Source: Mactromeris polynyma
Taxonomy: Eukaryota; Mollusca; Bivalvia; Venerida; Mactridae
Length of the DNA: 64,000 bases
Assembly (NCBI GenBank): GCA_032209605.1
Contig: JASFXZ010000001.1
Span: forward strand, 12,914,256 to 12,978,255
Direction: 5' to 3'
A program made the translations under genes and the position numbers. Shown in pieces: positions 11,594 through 22,087 of the stretch (positions are counted from its first letter, which is position 1; each line of letters opens with the position of its first letter). Under the pieces are notes generated by a model. The model saw only the letters and a program-made list of their open reading frames with translations, made no database searches and was not told the DNA's origin.

Positions 11594-12307
11594 TTTCCAT
11601 TTCCATGTTTTATTTAAAATTCATTATCACAGCTTAATAATTTGCCGGTGCATCTCCCATATTCAGTGACATCCTCACCAGACGCTGTATGAAAACCGTT
11701 GCAAAATCGAGCGTCAGTCAACCATGGTGACCTCAGCCTTACTTATAATGAGTCATGCATGAGTGTTCATTAATTTTGCGCCTCGCAGATTTGGAAATGG
11801 TAGTAATTAACGAACTTTGGGAAGCGTGAATATGGGTCTTTATTTCATAGGGGGAAATATGACTAAGATCATCTTTATTTCTGCTCTGAAGCTTGCAGAG
11901 ATGCAAAGTAACCGCCATTATCACAGTTGCTTCCCTTCGACCCATCAGTATATGTCCACTAGAGTTAGTCCCCTTTTTGCGAAAAGGAAAATGAGCTTAA
12001 ACTGTAAGGTCCTCTAATGTGTACCATACATATAAAGACCTACTACATTCGTGCTATTATTATTCTAAAGACACCGTACTCAGAATATGTATTTTAATTT
12101 GTATAGATCCATGTGCACTGTTAAAATACTTCATGCCAAGTCAATGTAATTATCACGCCTTCATTAATCTGCCGACTATTTTCATGCCCTAGATGGCAGT
12201 CAGGAAGTGGCTGGACTAGCAGTTAGGGTACTAGCGACGGCCCCTGTCTGGTAGCTTTGTCATGCGTATTAAATATCTGGGCTGAATGTCAATAAAATGT
12301 GTGGCTG
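11594..12307. other. Upstream region of the 11.6-kb first exon
   Basis: No gene seen. It would hold the promoter and 5' leader of the minus-strand first exon. No convincing TATA box was found. Short overlapping open frames at 11739-12017 on both strands have no motif. Confidence 0.4.
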
Positions 12308-12500
12308 GTTTTTGGACGGTGCCGCTCAGGTACCGTCTGTAGTAGTGTGGCAATTTGAGAGGCATACAACAATTGGTTCCCGTTTTCTAAAAAGAAAAAA
12401 TGCTGAAAGCCGGTAACAAGTCAAAAACGTTCACATCCTAATTACTACGCGACGAAGTAGTTCCAAAGTTCACCGAACGAAATAATATCATAATCAAAGG
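12308..12500 (+). repeat. Left part of a dispersed repeat (copy 1)
   Basis: About 190 bp closely match 33683-33880: both run from TTTTTGGACGGT through ACAACAATTGGTTCCCGTTT, GAAAGCCGGTAAC and AAAGTTCACCG to AATAAT. The right part of the same repeat appears 2.3 kb away at 14775-14900, whereas at 33.7-34.0 kb the two parts are contiguous. Confidence 0.85.
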
Positions 12501-13596
12501 ACTGAAGGTCCTGAGAGGCGCTTCCAGGGCACGTTTTCTATAATATTTGAAGGTGATTATTTTCAATAATCATCTTCCTATGCCATCCATCCGCTCTCTT
12601 CTTGGAATTAAACCCATCACACACTCATGCTTGATCGATATATAGTTCCAGAAAATTCAATAAAGGAATTAGACTCGAAAACATTCTAAACTGTTTTCGA
12701 TAATCAGTTTAATATGGACATCTGGGTTTTTGGTATATAATTGAGAAATATTATGTACTTTCAAAAAAAAAAGAAGAGATATTAATGCGCTAGGAAATTC
12801 ATAGACCAAAAAGTTGTCCCATAATGACACCTTTAAAAGTTTTGACAATGTATACTGTCGATATTATAAAGGGTATGGAGTGAAACAAAGTAGTGTAACA
12901 GTCTTCAAAAACATATTGTTACTTTACAATTGTAAAATAACAATACGTTTGTATATAGCTGTAGTATATATCTATATGACTTTCAATATAGGAGTCTTGA
13001 CTTTCATATTGAAATACATTTCTAATTATGCATACATAAACATCAACTTGTTTTTGTGAGGGCCAAATGGGATTAACAAATAATACTAAGAATGACAATT
13101 TTATGTATACAACGCAAAGTTTACGCTGTTAATTGTTTCAGAATCAAGACTCCCATTCATGCAGTGTATAAACTTGTTCAAGCCGTATAGACAGTATATA
13201 ATACTATGTTTAATTGACGTACAGTGTCTTGCATACTTTTTGTTTTCAATGAGTGTCTAGCAACACAGGTAGTAACATATTAATTAATACTTTCCCTCAT
13301 TAACTCAGACTGACATAACATTTTACTTCCAACTTTCTTGATATCAAAAACTAATATAAAGATCTAATATTGTAATTTTATTTCCTTCATTCCATTGTAG
13401 TTATTTTGGTACATATTTATAGAAAAGCAATGAATAACAAGTACAAATACAGTAATATTTCTTCTCAAAAATACTCATCTACAAATTCAAAAGTTTTTAT
13501 CTTCCGACAATCCAGTATAACCATTGTCTCTCTGAATGTATACAGCATCTCGAATCAAGTCACATTTTATCACAGATCTATGCTTTCTGTATTCAT
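12501..13596. other. No gene seen
   Basis: AT-rich sequence between the two halves of the dispersed repeat. It includes a short palindrome around 12550-12580 (AAGGTGATTATT with its inverse). No motif-bearing frames. Confidence 0.5.
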
Positions 13597-13720
13597 TTAA
13601 CGACTTTTACAACTGTCATAACTATCTGAGGCAAAAATAGTGGACAGGGTATACCAGTCATCTTGGTATGCGACATCAACATAGGAATCAGGGTTCTCAC
13701 TTGGATTTGGATTTGCGTCC
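13597..13720 (-). CDS. Possible terminal exon, acidic C-terminus
   Basis: A good minus-strand acceptor (TATTTCTTCCCAG) is followed by one base and 40 open codons to TAA. The peptide begins DANPNPSENPDSYVDVAY and ends ASDSYDSCKSR; it is rich in Asp, Ser and Pro and contains QDDWYTLS. It needs an incoming phase of 2, so it cannot follow directly the zinc-finger exon at 16500-16589, which leaves phase 1. It may be the end of that gene after a missing exon, or of another gene. A second frame across the segment is also open, which weakens the call. Confidence 0.35.
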
Positions 13721-14774
13721 CTGGGAAGAAATATGAGTCCAAAAATCATAGGAGTCTAGTATAATTCAATTTGGGGCAGTAAGTGGTTGACTTGATTGTG
13801 GATGAAATTCATCAATTATCCCTTTATCTTCTTCACTGGATTTAAACCGCTGTCATCTAAAATAGACAATTTGAAACATTGTCATAAATTATCCGAAAAG
13901 TTGGTACAATCGAACAAATCTGGGTCGTGACCAATCAGTGTTACTCGTTTAAAATGGCACTTTGATATAATAATTAATAATAACATTCACTTAAATGATC
14001 AAAGTAAAGTTGCTGAAGTAATATTCGAGAACTTCGATATGAGAATACTCGATAGACGGATAAAGAAATTTGCAAACAAAATTGGTGATGCGAGATTCAG
14101 TAAAATAACATAGAATTTTGACACATTTTCGCTGCATCTTAACCACATTGTTACTTCTTGCAAATGATTAATGAATGTTGGAATATAGAAAAACACGTAC
14201 CATAATTATCTTGTATACACTTAAAATGGTCATCTTGCCAAAAGTGAATATCACGATTCCGCAATATTAACGCATGCAGAAAACCACAGGGATACGGCTC
14301 ATAAACGGACAAATAGGATTTTCGCAAAAGAGAAAAAGGACTTTTTATTCATATGTTTTATAGCAGGTTCTACATGTTGTGGTTATTACTGATTGTTTCA
14401 TCATTAATGCATCAATCTATGTTGAATTAATTTGTTTCAATTGCGGTTACTTTGAGTTGAGGTTGAAATTTGTCAAAAATCACCTAGACCAAAAGTACTT
14501 TCAGTACTTTAATTGATCATATAAGAAATTAATACGCGATTATTCGGGTAAACCAAAACTGACTCATATAATCCAGATAACCCGCTTATATCAAGATTCC
14601 CCTTCTACAATTGATATATCTCTGACAAATCAGTCACTATGCTCATTGAATCTATAATAAATCAGAGGAATGAACATGTACTATTTTCTTGAGACGAATG
14701 AATATGGTTGGCGGTACTTTGAATAAACTTCCGGTTGATACGATGATAGCAAAGAGACGCTAAAGCGCCTCAAA
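13721..14774. other. No confirmed gene
   Basis: Contains a 97-nt minus-strand open segment at 14201-14297 with a donor ATG|GTACGT but a poor acceptor; its phase does not join the neighbouring exon candidates in their best frames. The rest is AT-rich with no motifs. Confidence 0.4.
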
Positions 14775-14900
14775 AATGTCAAAAAATGAAATGTTGAAAA
14801 GGTGACCTGCTAATTAAAGTGGTTTGTGAACTAATCTGTAATTAGCTGTTTCTGTGTTTTAAAGCAATATATTAATACACACGAGTTTTTTACAGCTCAT
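14775..14900 (+). repeat. Right part of a dispersed repeat (copy 1)
   Basis: Matches 33885-34000, with shared TGAAATGTTGAAAAGGTGAC, GTGGTTTGTGAACTAAT, ATTAGCTGTTTCTGTG and ATTAATACACACGAGTTT. Small insertions (ATTA, CTGTA) separate the copies. Together with 12308-12500 this suggests one repeat split by about 2.3 kb, or a longer element of which the 33.7-kb copy is internally deleted. Confidence 0.8.
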
Positions 14901-15129
14901 AATAAAATCTAATGAACGAAAAATGTTTGTCTCTTTTATATTTTTTAAAGATGGTTCATTCTTGTACTTCATTCATGAAGTACTTACTAAACGTATATCT
15001 TGTTTTATTCCTTATTATTTCATAAATCGTCATCGTTTTGTTAAGTGCATATTTTAAGAGCGTCGACTGTTTTCGTTTAGTACAGATTCTTACATTTCGC
15101 CGGATGGTGAAACTGCGTGACAGAAATGG

Positions 15130-16290
15130 ACGGACGGGCGTCAAACTGGGGGTTTCCGGCGAATAACTTGAGTTCTGTTTATCATATTGTAACCAAACTT
15201 GGTTTATAGTACGAACATATAGAGAGCTCACTTTTGCTTTTGGGTTCGTTCCGCCAAAGGTCAAGGTCACCGTTACTAAAAATAGAAATTTGGTTACATT
15301 GTTACGTTGATCATATTGACATCAAACTTGGTGTATAGTAAGAACATGTGGACGGCTCGCTTGGAATTGCTTTTGGAGTCGTTCCGTCAAAGGTCAAGGT
15401 CACCGTTACTAAAAGTAGCAATTTGTTTTCCGGCGAATAACTTTAGTTTCTTTGATCATATTGACATCAAACTTGGTGTATAGTAAGTACATGTGGAGAG
15501 CTCGCTTGGGATTGCTTTTGGGCCCGTTCTGTCGAAGGTCAAGGTCACCGTTACTAAAAATAGCAATTTGGTTTCCTGCGAATAACTTGAGTTCCGTTGG
15601 TCATATTGTAACCAAACTTGGTTTATAGTACGAACATATAGAGAGCTCACTTTTGCTTTTGGGTTCGTTCCGCCAAAGGTCAAGGTCACCGTTACTAAAA
15701 ATAGAAATTTGGTTACATTGTTACGTTGATCATATTGACATCAAACTTGGTGTATAGTAAGAACATGTGGACGGCTCGCTTGGAATTGCTTTTGGAGTCG
15801 TTCCGTCAAAGGTCAAGGTCACCGTTACTAAAAGTAGCAATTTGTTTTCCGGCGAATAACTTTAGTTTCTTTGATCATATTGACATCAAACTTGGTGTAT
15901 AGTAAGTACATGTGGAGAGCTCGCTTGGGATTGCTTTTGGGCCCGTTCTGTCGAAGGTCAAGGTCACCGTTACTAAAAATAGCAATTTGGTTTCCTGCGA
16001 ATAACTTGAGTTCCGTTGGTCATATTGTAACCAAACTTGGTGTATAGTAAGAACATGTGGACAGCCCGCTTGGGATTGCTTTTTGACTCGGCTAATAACT
16101 TTAGTTTCGTTGATCGTATTGACATCAAACTTAGTGTATAGTAAGAACATGTGGAGAGCTCGCTTGTGATTGCTTTTAGGTTGGTTCCATCAAAGGTCAA
16201 GGTCACTTAAAATTAAAAAATCAGTTTCCACTTTATATCTTCGCTATACATGAGTGTATTGACATCAAACTTGGTGTATAGTTCATGCAT
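15130..16290. repeat. ~140-bp satellite in a 419-bp higher-order repeat
   Basis: Degenerate monomers of about 140 bp contain CGAATAACTT, ATTGACATCAAACTTGGTGT and ATAGTAAGAACATGTGGA, usually ending at AAGGTCAAGGTCACCGTTAC. Every third monomer is nearly identical: the block from 15258 repeats at 15677 (419 bp), so three monomers form a higher-order unit. AGGTCAAGGTCA occurs seven times (15258, 15391, 15536, 15677, 15810, 15955, 16194). After 16020 one monomer is shortened and lacks the core. The minus-strand open frames here are by-products of the repeat and not genes. Confidence 0.92.
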
Positions 16291-16499
16291 ATACATATAA
16301 TATATCGAAGAGTGAGTGTGTGTATGCATGTATCACCTCATGATCGTCATGTACTCATTTTACAAATAGAGCCTTGGTTACAGATAACTAGGTTGAAAAC
16401 CTGGTTTGTGAGCATTGCCCACTTCTTGTTTATTTAAGTATACTAGTGATACAAATGGTCATTTTGATCAAATATTACGAGAAAGTTGTACATACATAC

Positions 16500-16589
16500 C
16501 TGTACGAGTTTCGTCAATGCACGTGGCACACGTGAACACGAGCTCAGTGCCCTGTCGTTTCGCAGTGTCATACTGGGCACTTATTATAC
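16500..16589 (-). CDS. Exon 2 of a PHD-like zinc-finger gene
   Basis: Minus-strand exon with a strong acceptor (CCTTTTACATTACAG) and a strong donor (ACAG|GTATGT). It enters in phase 1 and leaves in phase 1 and reads IISAQYDTAKRQGTEL then VFTCATCIDETRT. The CATC pair is the last CxxC of a C4HC3 zinc finger whose first six ligands are in exon 1 at 20674-20782; the single G left over by exon 1 makes a Gly codon at the junction. From memory, similar amino-terminal fingers occur in bivalve FLYWCH/MULE-related proteins, so the gene may be transposon-derived; that is inference. The remaining exons, at lower coordinates, were not identified with confidence. Confidence 0.75.
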
Positions 16590-16850
16590 CTGTAATGTAA
16601 AAGGACATTAATGATAAGAAATGATTGCTAATTTACCTATATTTAACAAATGCAACTTAGTTACAATTGACCCTTCCTCAGATATTTGATTGACAGGCCG
16701 ATTGGCCAATCAGATAACGGGATTTCGACACACCCCCAGCAGTTCGCTTACCTTAGACAAACAGGAAGAGATTATCGCGCGATAAAAAATAAGGTTTAAG
16801 AGATTTCTGATGATGATAGCATTGTGATTATATTATGTTAATATGTGACA

Positions 16851-16913
16851 ATGGTGAAAAGATGCAGCTACGGGTTGTGTTATTCGGACAGCAGATATCC
16901 GAAGAAAAAATAG
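16851..16913 (+). pseudogene. THAP-domain remnant (P-like transposase N-terminus)
   Basis: ATG opens 20 codons, MVKRCSYGLCYSDSRYPKKK, before TAG. THAP fingers start Met-x-x-(x)-Cys with a second Cys a few residues later; here Cys5 and Cys10 fit, and the Ser-Asp-Ser-Arg-Tyr-Pro string is typical of the family as I know it. The paralogue on the minus strand from 58975 reads the same except that Cys5 is Tyr and PKKK is LERL, so neither copy is intact. The rest of the THAP domain (later Cys-His and the AVPTIF-like end) is not visible. Short, so moderate confidence. Confidence 0.5.
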
Positions 16914-17204
16914 AAATATTTATTTATATCCGCTTTACTGGGAGGGGGCAGATATTAGACATTACTGAAAAGCATAACCCTAGAAGATAAAGAAACAAAA
17001 TGTAACAACTTAAAATATGTTTGATTTACATACATATGCAAGCAACAACAAACTGTTAAATAATTTTACACTGATTTACACAGCTGAATTGATTAATTAT
17101 GTCATTCGAATCAATAATTAGAAAGCAGTGAAGGTTTATTTCACCAAACTGTCCTTCTCATCTTCTGGTTTTAATAAGTTGCAATTTATATATATGAAGA
17201 TATT

Positions 17205-18122
17205 TTGTACTTTAACGAACGCTATTTGAACAATGAAATAGACTGTATGTTTTTAGAACTAAATGTTGAATTTTCTTCCGCCGATGTTATAAAGGCATGC
17301 AGAGAATTGAATCTAGGAAAATCGGCTGGCCCAGATTATGTTATTAATGAATTCTTTATTTATGGATCACAAAATCGTTATTTTCTAGAATGGCTAGTCT
17401 TATTATTTAATAAATTATTCCTAAAAGGTTATTTTCCAGAGGCATGGACGGAAGGCTTTAAAGTGCCGATATTTAAAAAGGGGGATGTTGGTGATCCAGG
17501 AAACTATAGGGGAATAACTTTACTTAGTACTCTCGGAAAATTGTTCTCTAGAGTTTTAAACAACAAATTAAATAATTGGGCAGAGAAATACAATGTTTAT
17601 ATTGAAGCACAAGCTGGGTTCAGGAAACATATGGGAACAGTCGATAATAGTTTTGTCTTGGATGGAATTATTAATCATATTTTAAATACAAATAGAAAGC
17701 TTTATGTAGCCTTTGTTGATTTTACGAAAGCCTTTGATGTTATAGTGAGAGATATTTTGTGGTATAAATTGATTAAATTTGGAGTTAGAGGAAATATTTT
17801 AAATATCGTTAAATCAATGTATGCTTGTGTTAAATCACGTGTCAAATATAATAATATGTTAAAAGAATTTATATGTTTAATGGGTGTCAGACAAGGTGAA
17901 TGTCTGTCCCCATTTTTGTTTTCAATGTATCTAAATGACATAGAGGAACATTTTGCCTTGAATGGGTTTGATGGGGTCGATGTGGCTTTTTAAAGATATT
18001 TTTACTTTTGTATGCAGACGACATAGTGATCATATCAGAATCTGAGTCGGGATTACAACACGGGTTAGAATTATTAGAAACGTACTGTTCAAAATGGAAA
18101 TTATCAGTCAATACTCAAATGT
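17205..18122 (+). pseudogene. LINE reverse transcriptase fragment
   Basis: RT fingers and palm with recognisable motifs in order: LGKSAGPDYVINEFF (domain 1), IFKKGDVGDPGNYRGITLL (domain 2), AQAGFRKHMGTVDN, then FVDFTKAFDVI (first catalytic Asp), GVRQGECLSPFLFSMYLNDI, and, after a frameshift near 17990, LLLYADDIVIISESE (YADD at about 18011-18022). The frame ends at TGA at 18120-18122. The absence of the amino-terminal endonuclease and the frameshift make it inactive. The motif style is of the CR1/L2/Jockey group; I do not assign a clade. Confidence 0.9.
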
Positions 18123-18155
18123 GATGATTGTAAATATGTAAAACTTGTATACAAA

Positions 18156-18644
18156 ATGATGTTGAATGATTTAGAAATATATCCTGATAAGAAATCTTGG
18201 ACAAACTCTGTTAAATGCTTGCTAGAATCATTAGGTCTTAACTACGCGTGGCAGTTTCAAGGTGTTGGGAATGTAAATGTATTTTTAGAAATATTTAAAA
18301 ATAGACTCAGAGATATATTTATTCAAAACTGGAATAGTCAGCTAAAAAATTCGTCTAGAGCTAAAACATATAACTTACTGGCGGACTTTCGATTTCAGCC
18401 TTATTTAGATATTATTTCAATTTCTAAATTTAGATCATATCTTACACGCTTACGAGTTTCGACGCATAGGTTAGAAGTTGAGTCGGGAAGATGGCAAAAA
18501 CCGGTTGAAGTATCATTTCATGACCGTAAATGTAAATCTTGTGACATCTTGGAAGATGAATTTCACTTTGTTTTAGAATGTCCCCTGTATCATACCTTAA
18601 GAAAACAGTACATTAATATTACTGAAAAAATCCAAATGTTTTAA
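18156..18644 (+). pseudogene. LINE C-terminal domain with CxxC...H...C finger
   Basis: 162 open codons after the RT fragment. It contains RAKTYNLLADF and FRSYLTRLRVSTHRLEVESG followed by CKSCDILEDEFHFVLECPLY, the Cys-Cys-His-Cys knuckle found at the carboxyl terminus of many invertebrate LINE ORF2 proteins. It belongs to the same element as the RT fragment; the thumb and connection region between them is missing. Confidence 0.85.
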
Positions 18645-20673
18645 AATTTGCAGAACTCCTAAACAGCGAAAGTAATTGTACAATAAAAAGATTATCATTG
18701 TTTGTTTATAAAAGTTTTGAATTGAGATCGCAAATATTTTTCTTATAATAATCCTAATTCTCCCAGTATCAACTATCTTCTGTTAGGCCTATTTATTTAT
18801 TAAACTACCAATTTACTTAGTAAATACTTTTTAAAAAGTAAATACACGCGCATGTTATTAGATGTATGCACGTAATTATGTTTGTAAACTTATGTATTGT
18901 AAATCACCATTGACATGTTGTATTTATTGTATTGTATTTATTCATGTGAAATGATGGGCTAATTGCCTTTTTTCTGAATAAACTTATCTATCTATATAAT
19001 GACTGATATGGTCAATATATCTGCGTGTTGAATGAACATTATTATTATTTTGATAAACTACAATATTTGACTTTTACCAGCATTTAGGTAAGTATTGATT
19101 AGGGTGGACATTACTTTATAAATTAGTTATAAAGGCCTAGTTTGTAGAACTAAAAATGCCCAGAATCAATAATAACATCAATAATTATTGAGATTATTTT
19201 TATTTTTGTTAATACTAGTGAAAAATGAAAATACTGGTATTGGTTACTCACTGTTCTTTCAAGCGTAATTCATAAGAGTTAGAAAAGTTCTGATTTCTTC
19301 ATTATTTCATTTACACAGGTGTTTACAGTTCATGATAGGCAGAAATTAGTAATATATCGTGTTTAAACCCTAAAAATCACACCTATGTTGAATGAAGTTC
19401 TAAAATAATATACACATTTTATAACATTCAACACAGACCTGATCAATGGTATTTTAGTAAAAGTCTATAGAAATATTTGACACTTCACAACTGTACTGTA
19501 TATGTGTCAGCTGATGACAGTAAGCACTGATTGGATGTATATTGGATTCCAACTGGGGCAGACAAAGAGAAATGCTGATTATGGGTCTGGACAAGATTGA
19601 TATCTAGATAGTGCATACAGGGGACAATTATATTTAGGTCTATTGCGTAATATTATATAATTTGTCCGAGCCAAAACTGGCCTTGTTTCTTTAAGGCATA
19701 ATTTCTGGAATGTTCAGAAATATGTGTTGAATGATTTATCGATGATTTGAGAAATAATCCTAATATTGTAATGTCTGCACATGTCCACTCTCTAAATTAT
19801 TTATTAAACATACTATTTTGTCAATTTCAAAAACAAAATATTTACCACATGGACTTTTAACAAATATTTTTGATGTCAGATTATAATAGACATTACAAAT
19901 TATCCTTATATTATCCAAAATATGTCAATTTTGTGCATTTATTTGTGGCTGTAGTATGAAATATGTCCATTCCAATAAGACGCTTAGCTATGATGTTGAT
20001 TTTTCTTTGATAATTTTTGGTCTGTCACAGACGGTTTTGAGTATTTCTTTCTTATCAGTAAACCAGACAGGCGTAAAATGCCGAGTCAAAGTTGATCACA
20101 AAGATAATTCAACGCAAAATTGCTTGGAAGACACTCCAAAATTACATTACGTTTATTATTGTCGGTCGCCATTTTGTAAAGCGCTTGTCTAACGTAGTTA
20201 CAACGAGCATCTGTTGCTAAGGTGGGCGTGGCTACAGTGCGAATGAGGAAGGGTCAATTAGTTCTCAGCGAATCTTGTTATGCCTGCTATGTAATGAAAT
20301 TAATACGAATACAGAAATAGTTGGCTGTTCACAGGCATTCGTAACTACTCGGCAGTATCCGGCGGAGCTCGGAATACAAATTATTTATGACTTAATCGCC
20401 GAGGTGTTCCGAATGGTTCAGAAAGTCAATTGTTATGCAATAGTTGACACGACGAATAAATTCGGATGCCTATAGGCGGATACCGCCTTTCTTTGGCGTT
20501 AGCCCGGCTAAAAATGACAATAAAAATTGCTACTGAGTGGGGAGGCACTGTTCCCTGTAGTGACGTATTCTCTCTCTTTGAGTACGAAAATTTACCAATA
20601 CTTAATGAAATGCAAGTAAGTGAAGCTCGGCTCTCAGTTAAACTATGTGTTATGAACAAAATTATGTTCTTAC

Positions 20674-20782
20674 CTGTGTTGCCACATCGTAGGTGCTGCC
20701 GACGTTCACAAACTTCACAATCCACGGCGCGGTGGTTGGAATAAACTCCTTTATAACAGTGAACACAACGAGCGCAAGGCAT
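20674..20782 (-). CDS. Exon 1 of a PHD-like zinc-finger gene
   Basis: Minus-strand ATG at 20782 in a fair initiation context (CACAATGCC) opens 36 codons plus one base up to a strong donor (CACAG|GTAAGA). The peptide starts MPCARCVHCYKGVYSNHRAV and continues DCEVCERRQHLRCGNT. Zinc ligands Cys6, Cys9, Cys22, Cys25, His30 and Cys33 follow C-x2-C-x12-C-x2-C-x4-H-x2-C; exon 2 at 16500-16589 adds Cys57 and Cys60, completing a C4HC3 PHD-type finger. PHD-like fingers usually bind histone tails or other proteins; in this family the role is unknown. The exon is conserved-looking, with no stop or frameshift. Confidence 0.75.
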
Positions 20783-21979
20783 TGTGATATAACTTTTCAG
20801 TTTTTAGGCTGAAGAAGGTGTGAGGATGAAAGATAAAATTCCTGCTTTTTATTGATAGAACGACGTTTGTTGGTTGCAATCTTTGTACACTGATGTTTAA
20901 AACTGCTAATTGTAAGTTAAAATATGTAAATAATTTGTGATAATTAATTGTAATTGTAACCCGTTATTATCGCCCGCATATGATCACAGACAATATAATG
21001 ACAGTCTTTAATTGGCAAGCTAGGGTAAGAGTGTGAAAACCCTTATTGATTGGCAATATTGATTACCTGATTTTTAAAGTCATTTTAATTTTCATATGTA
21101 TGGTGTTTAGCGTATTATAAAAGAGGCGCGTAGCGCGGTCTTGAACACTGGGGCGGCGACGGGGAGGGTATTGGAGGGGTATCCCCTCCGAACTGTGAGA
21201 TTTTTTTTTTAAATAGTGATGAAAATGGAGATATTTCTAGGCCTCTTGACCTTTAAGATCTTTATTCTGTTGAATAAAATTCTTGAATTTTGAGTATTGT
21301 AAAATTAGGGGGAAATAATGTAAATCAATTACAAACAGGTAAACAGGATGCAGTTCACGAATATACTTGTAATCTGCAATAGCAAAATACATCTACACTG
21401 AATCAACACGGTGTTAGTTGATGACCACATTATGTTTAACAGTTCAAACACACAAGAACGTGATTCCTTTGCTCTTATAAAGTCATCTGCAACACCGTAA
21501 AAGTCCGTGGCATCGGTAGCGTCTCGGTGGACAAGCAATAAGTCAGCAAAAAAATAAGTCATCATATTGAAGCCACGAGAAATTCTGAAACCATACTGCC
21601 ATAAATGAACGCTGTTCTGGTGCCTTTTTACCAAACAAACATTTATGAAAATAAAAGTCCTGAGGTTGATTTGGTTTATCCTTGTTAGCATTTTCAAGAA
21701 CAGAACATACATGGTTTCATATACGCACCTGGAATAGTTAGAAGCGGTTTTCATTGTGAGGAGATAAAAACAATTGATAAAAGTATTTTCTATACAATTT
21801 AATGAAGTGGAATTTTGTGTATTTGTGTATAAGTGTATTTGGAATATTTATATGGAAGGAATAGTACGGAGGTCATTCCAAAGTAAGGTTTTTGAGCATT
21901 GAATTTTGAAACTGTGTGTCGATTGAGCTATTTATAGACTACGGTGATTTAAATTGATTGGCTGTTTTCTGGTCAAGTT
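20783..21979. other. No confirmed gene; upstream of the PHD-like gene
   Basis: Would contain the minus-strand promoter. 21117-21215 holds a GC-rich repeat fragment (GGCGCGTAGCGCGG, then the palindrome GGAGGGGTATCCCCTCC). A 141-codon minus frame at 21329-21754 has no motif I recognise and no start or splice support. Confidence 0.5.
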
Positions 21980-21986
21980 TATAAAA
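21980..21986 (+). promoter_or_regulatory. TATA-like box before LINE ORF1
   Basis: TATAAAA 108 bp upstream of the ORF1 start, followed about 25-30 bp later by CTCGGAGAGCGGTCTCGC, a GC-rich stretch that could be the 5' end of the element. Most LINEs use internal TATA-less promoters, so this could be flanking host sequence. Confidence 0.3.
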
Positions 21987-22087
21987 GTCACTCTACTCTA
22001 CTCGGAGAGCGGTCTCGCTTGACTGAACACACAGTTTGCTAGAGTGGATGAGGTCTTCACTTCGTGGGGTATCGTCATAAGTAAATC

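Larger units (their letters stand above)
17198..18997 (+). mobile_element. Truncated LINE inserted in the P-like element
   Basis: Non-LTR retrotransposon whose ends are set by comparison with the uninterrupted paralogue at about 58640. It is flanked by near-identical TATATATGA/TATAATGA strings (17190-17197 and 18994-19002), a probable target-site duplication. The 3' end carries AATAAAC followed by TTATCTATCTAT, a short tetranucleotide tail as seen in several LINE clades. The 5' part, including the endonuclease, is missing. Internally about 0.8-1 kb between the RT core and the C-terminal domain appears deleted near 18122-18156. Confidence 0.85.
16664..20260 (+). mobile_element. P-like/THAP DNA transposon, interrupted by a LINE
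   Basis: Perfect 16-bp terminal inverted repeats, AATTGACCCTTCCTCA (16665-16680) and its inverse (20244-20259). TTAGTT lies at both borders (16657-16662 and 20258-20263), but the target duplication is not clean. Near the left end a short frame starting at 16851 looks like the beginning of a THAP zinc finger, the DNA-binding domain of P-superfamily transposases. No DDE catalytic part is recognisable, so the element is decayed or non-autonomous. The segments 16675-17197 and 18993-19352 are homologous to 58225-59166 on the opposite strand; between them sits the LINE. Confidence 0.65.
16590..20673 (-). other. Intron of the PHD-like gene, filled by nested transposons
   Basis: A minus-strand intron of 4084 bp between the two zinc-finger exons. 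About 3.6 kb of it is a P-like transposon (16664-20260) that contains a LINE (17198-18997). Only about 75 bp at the acceptor side and about 410 bp at the donor side lie outside the transposon. The donor is CACAG|GTAAGA. Confidence 0.7.

Noticed and set aside
14201..14297. 97-nt minus-strand open segment (PYPCGFLHALILRNRDIH...) with a donor
   Set aside because: The acceptor has G at position -3, the phase does not join the zinc-finger exon, and it joins the 13.6-kb candidate only in that exon's less likely frame.
14956..16206. Several minus-strand open frames sharing a repeated peptide (VTLTFDGTNPKA...)
   Set aside because: They lie entirely in the ~140-bp satellite; the shared peptide is a by-product of the repeat unit and has no start or splice context.
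21329..21754. 141-codon minus frame
   Set aside because: The longest unexplained frame, but no motif, no signal peptide and no splice or promoter context; kept only as a note.
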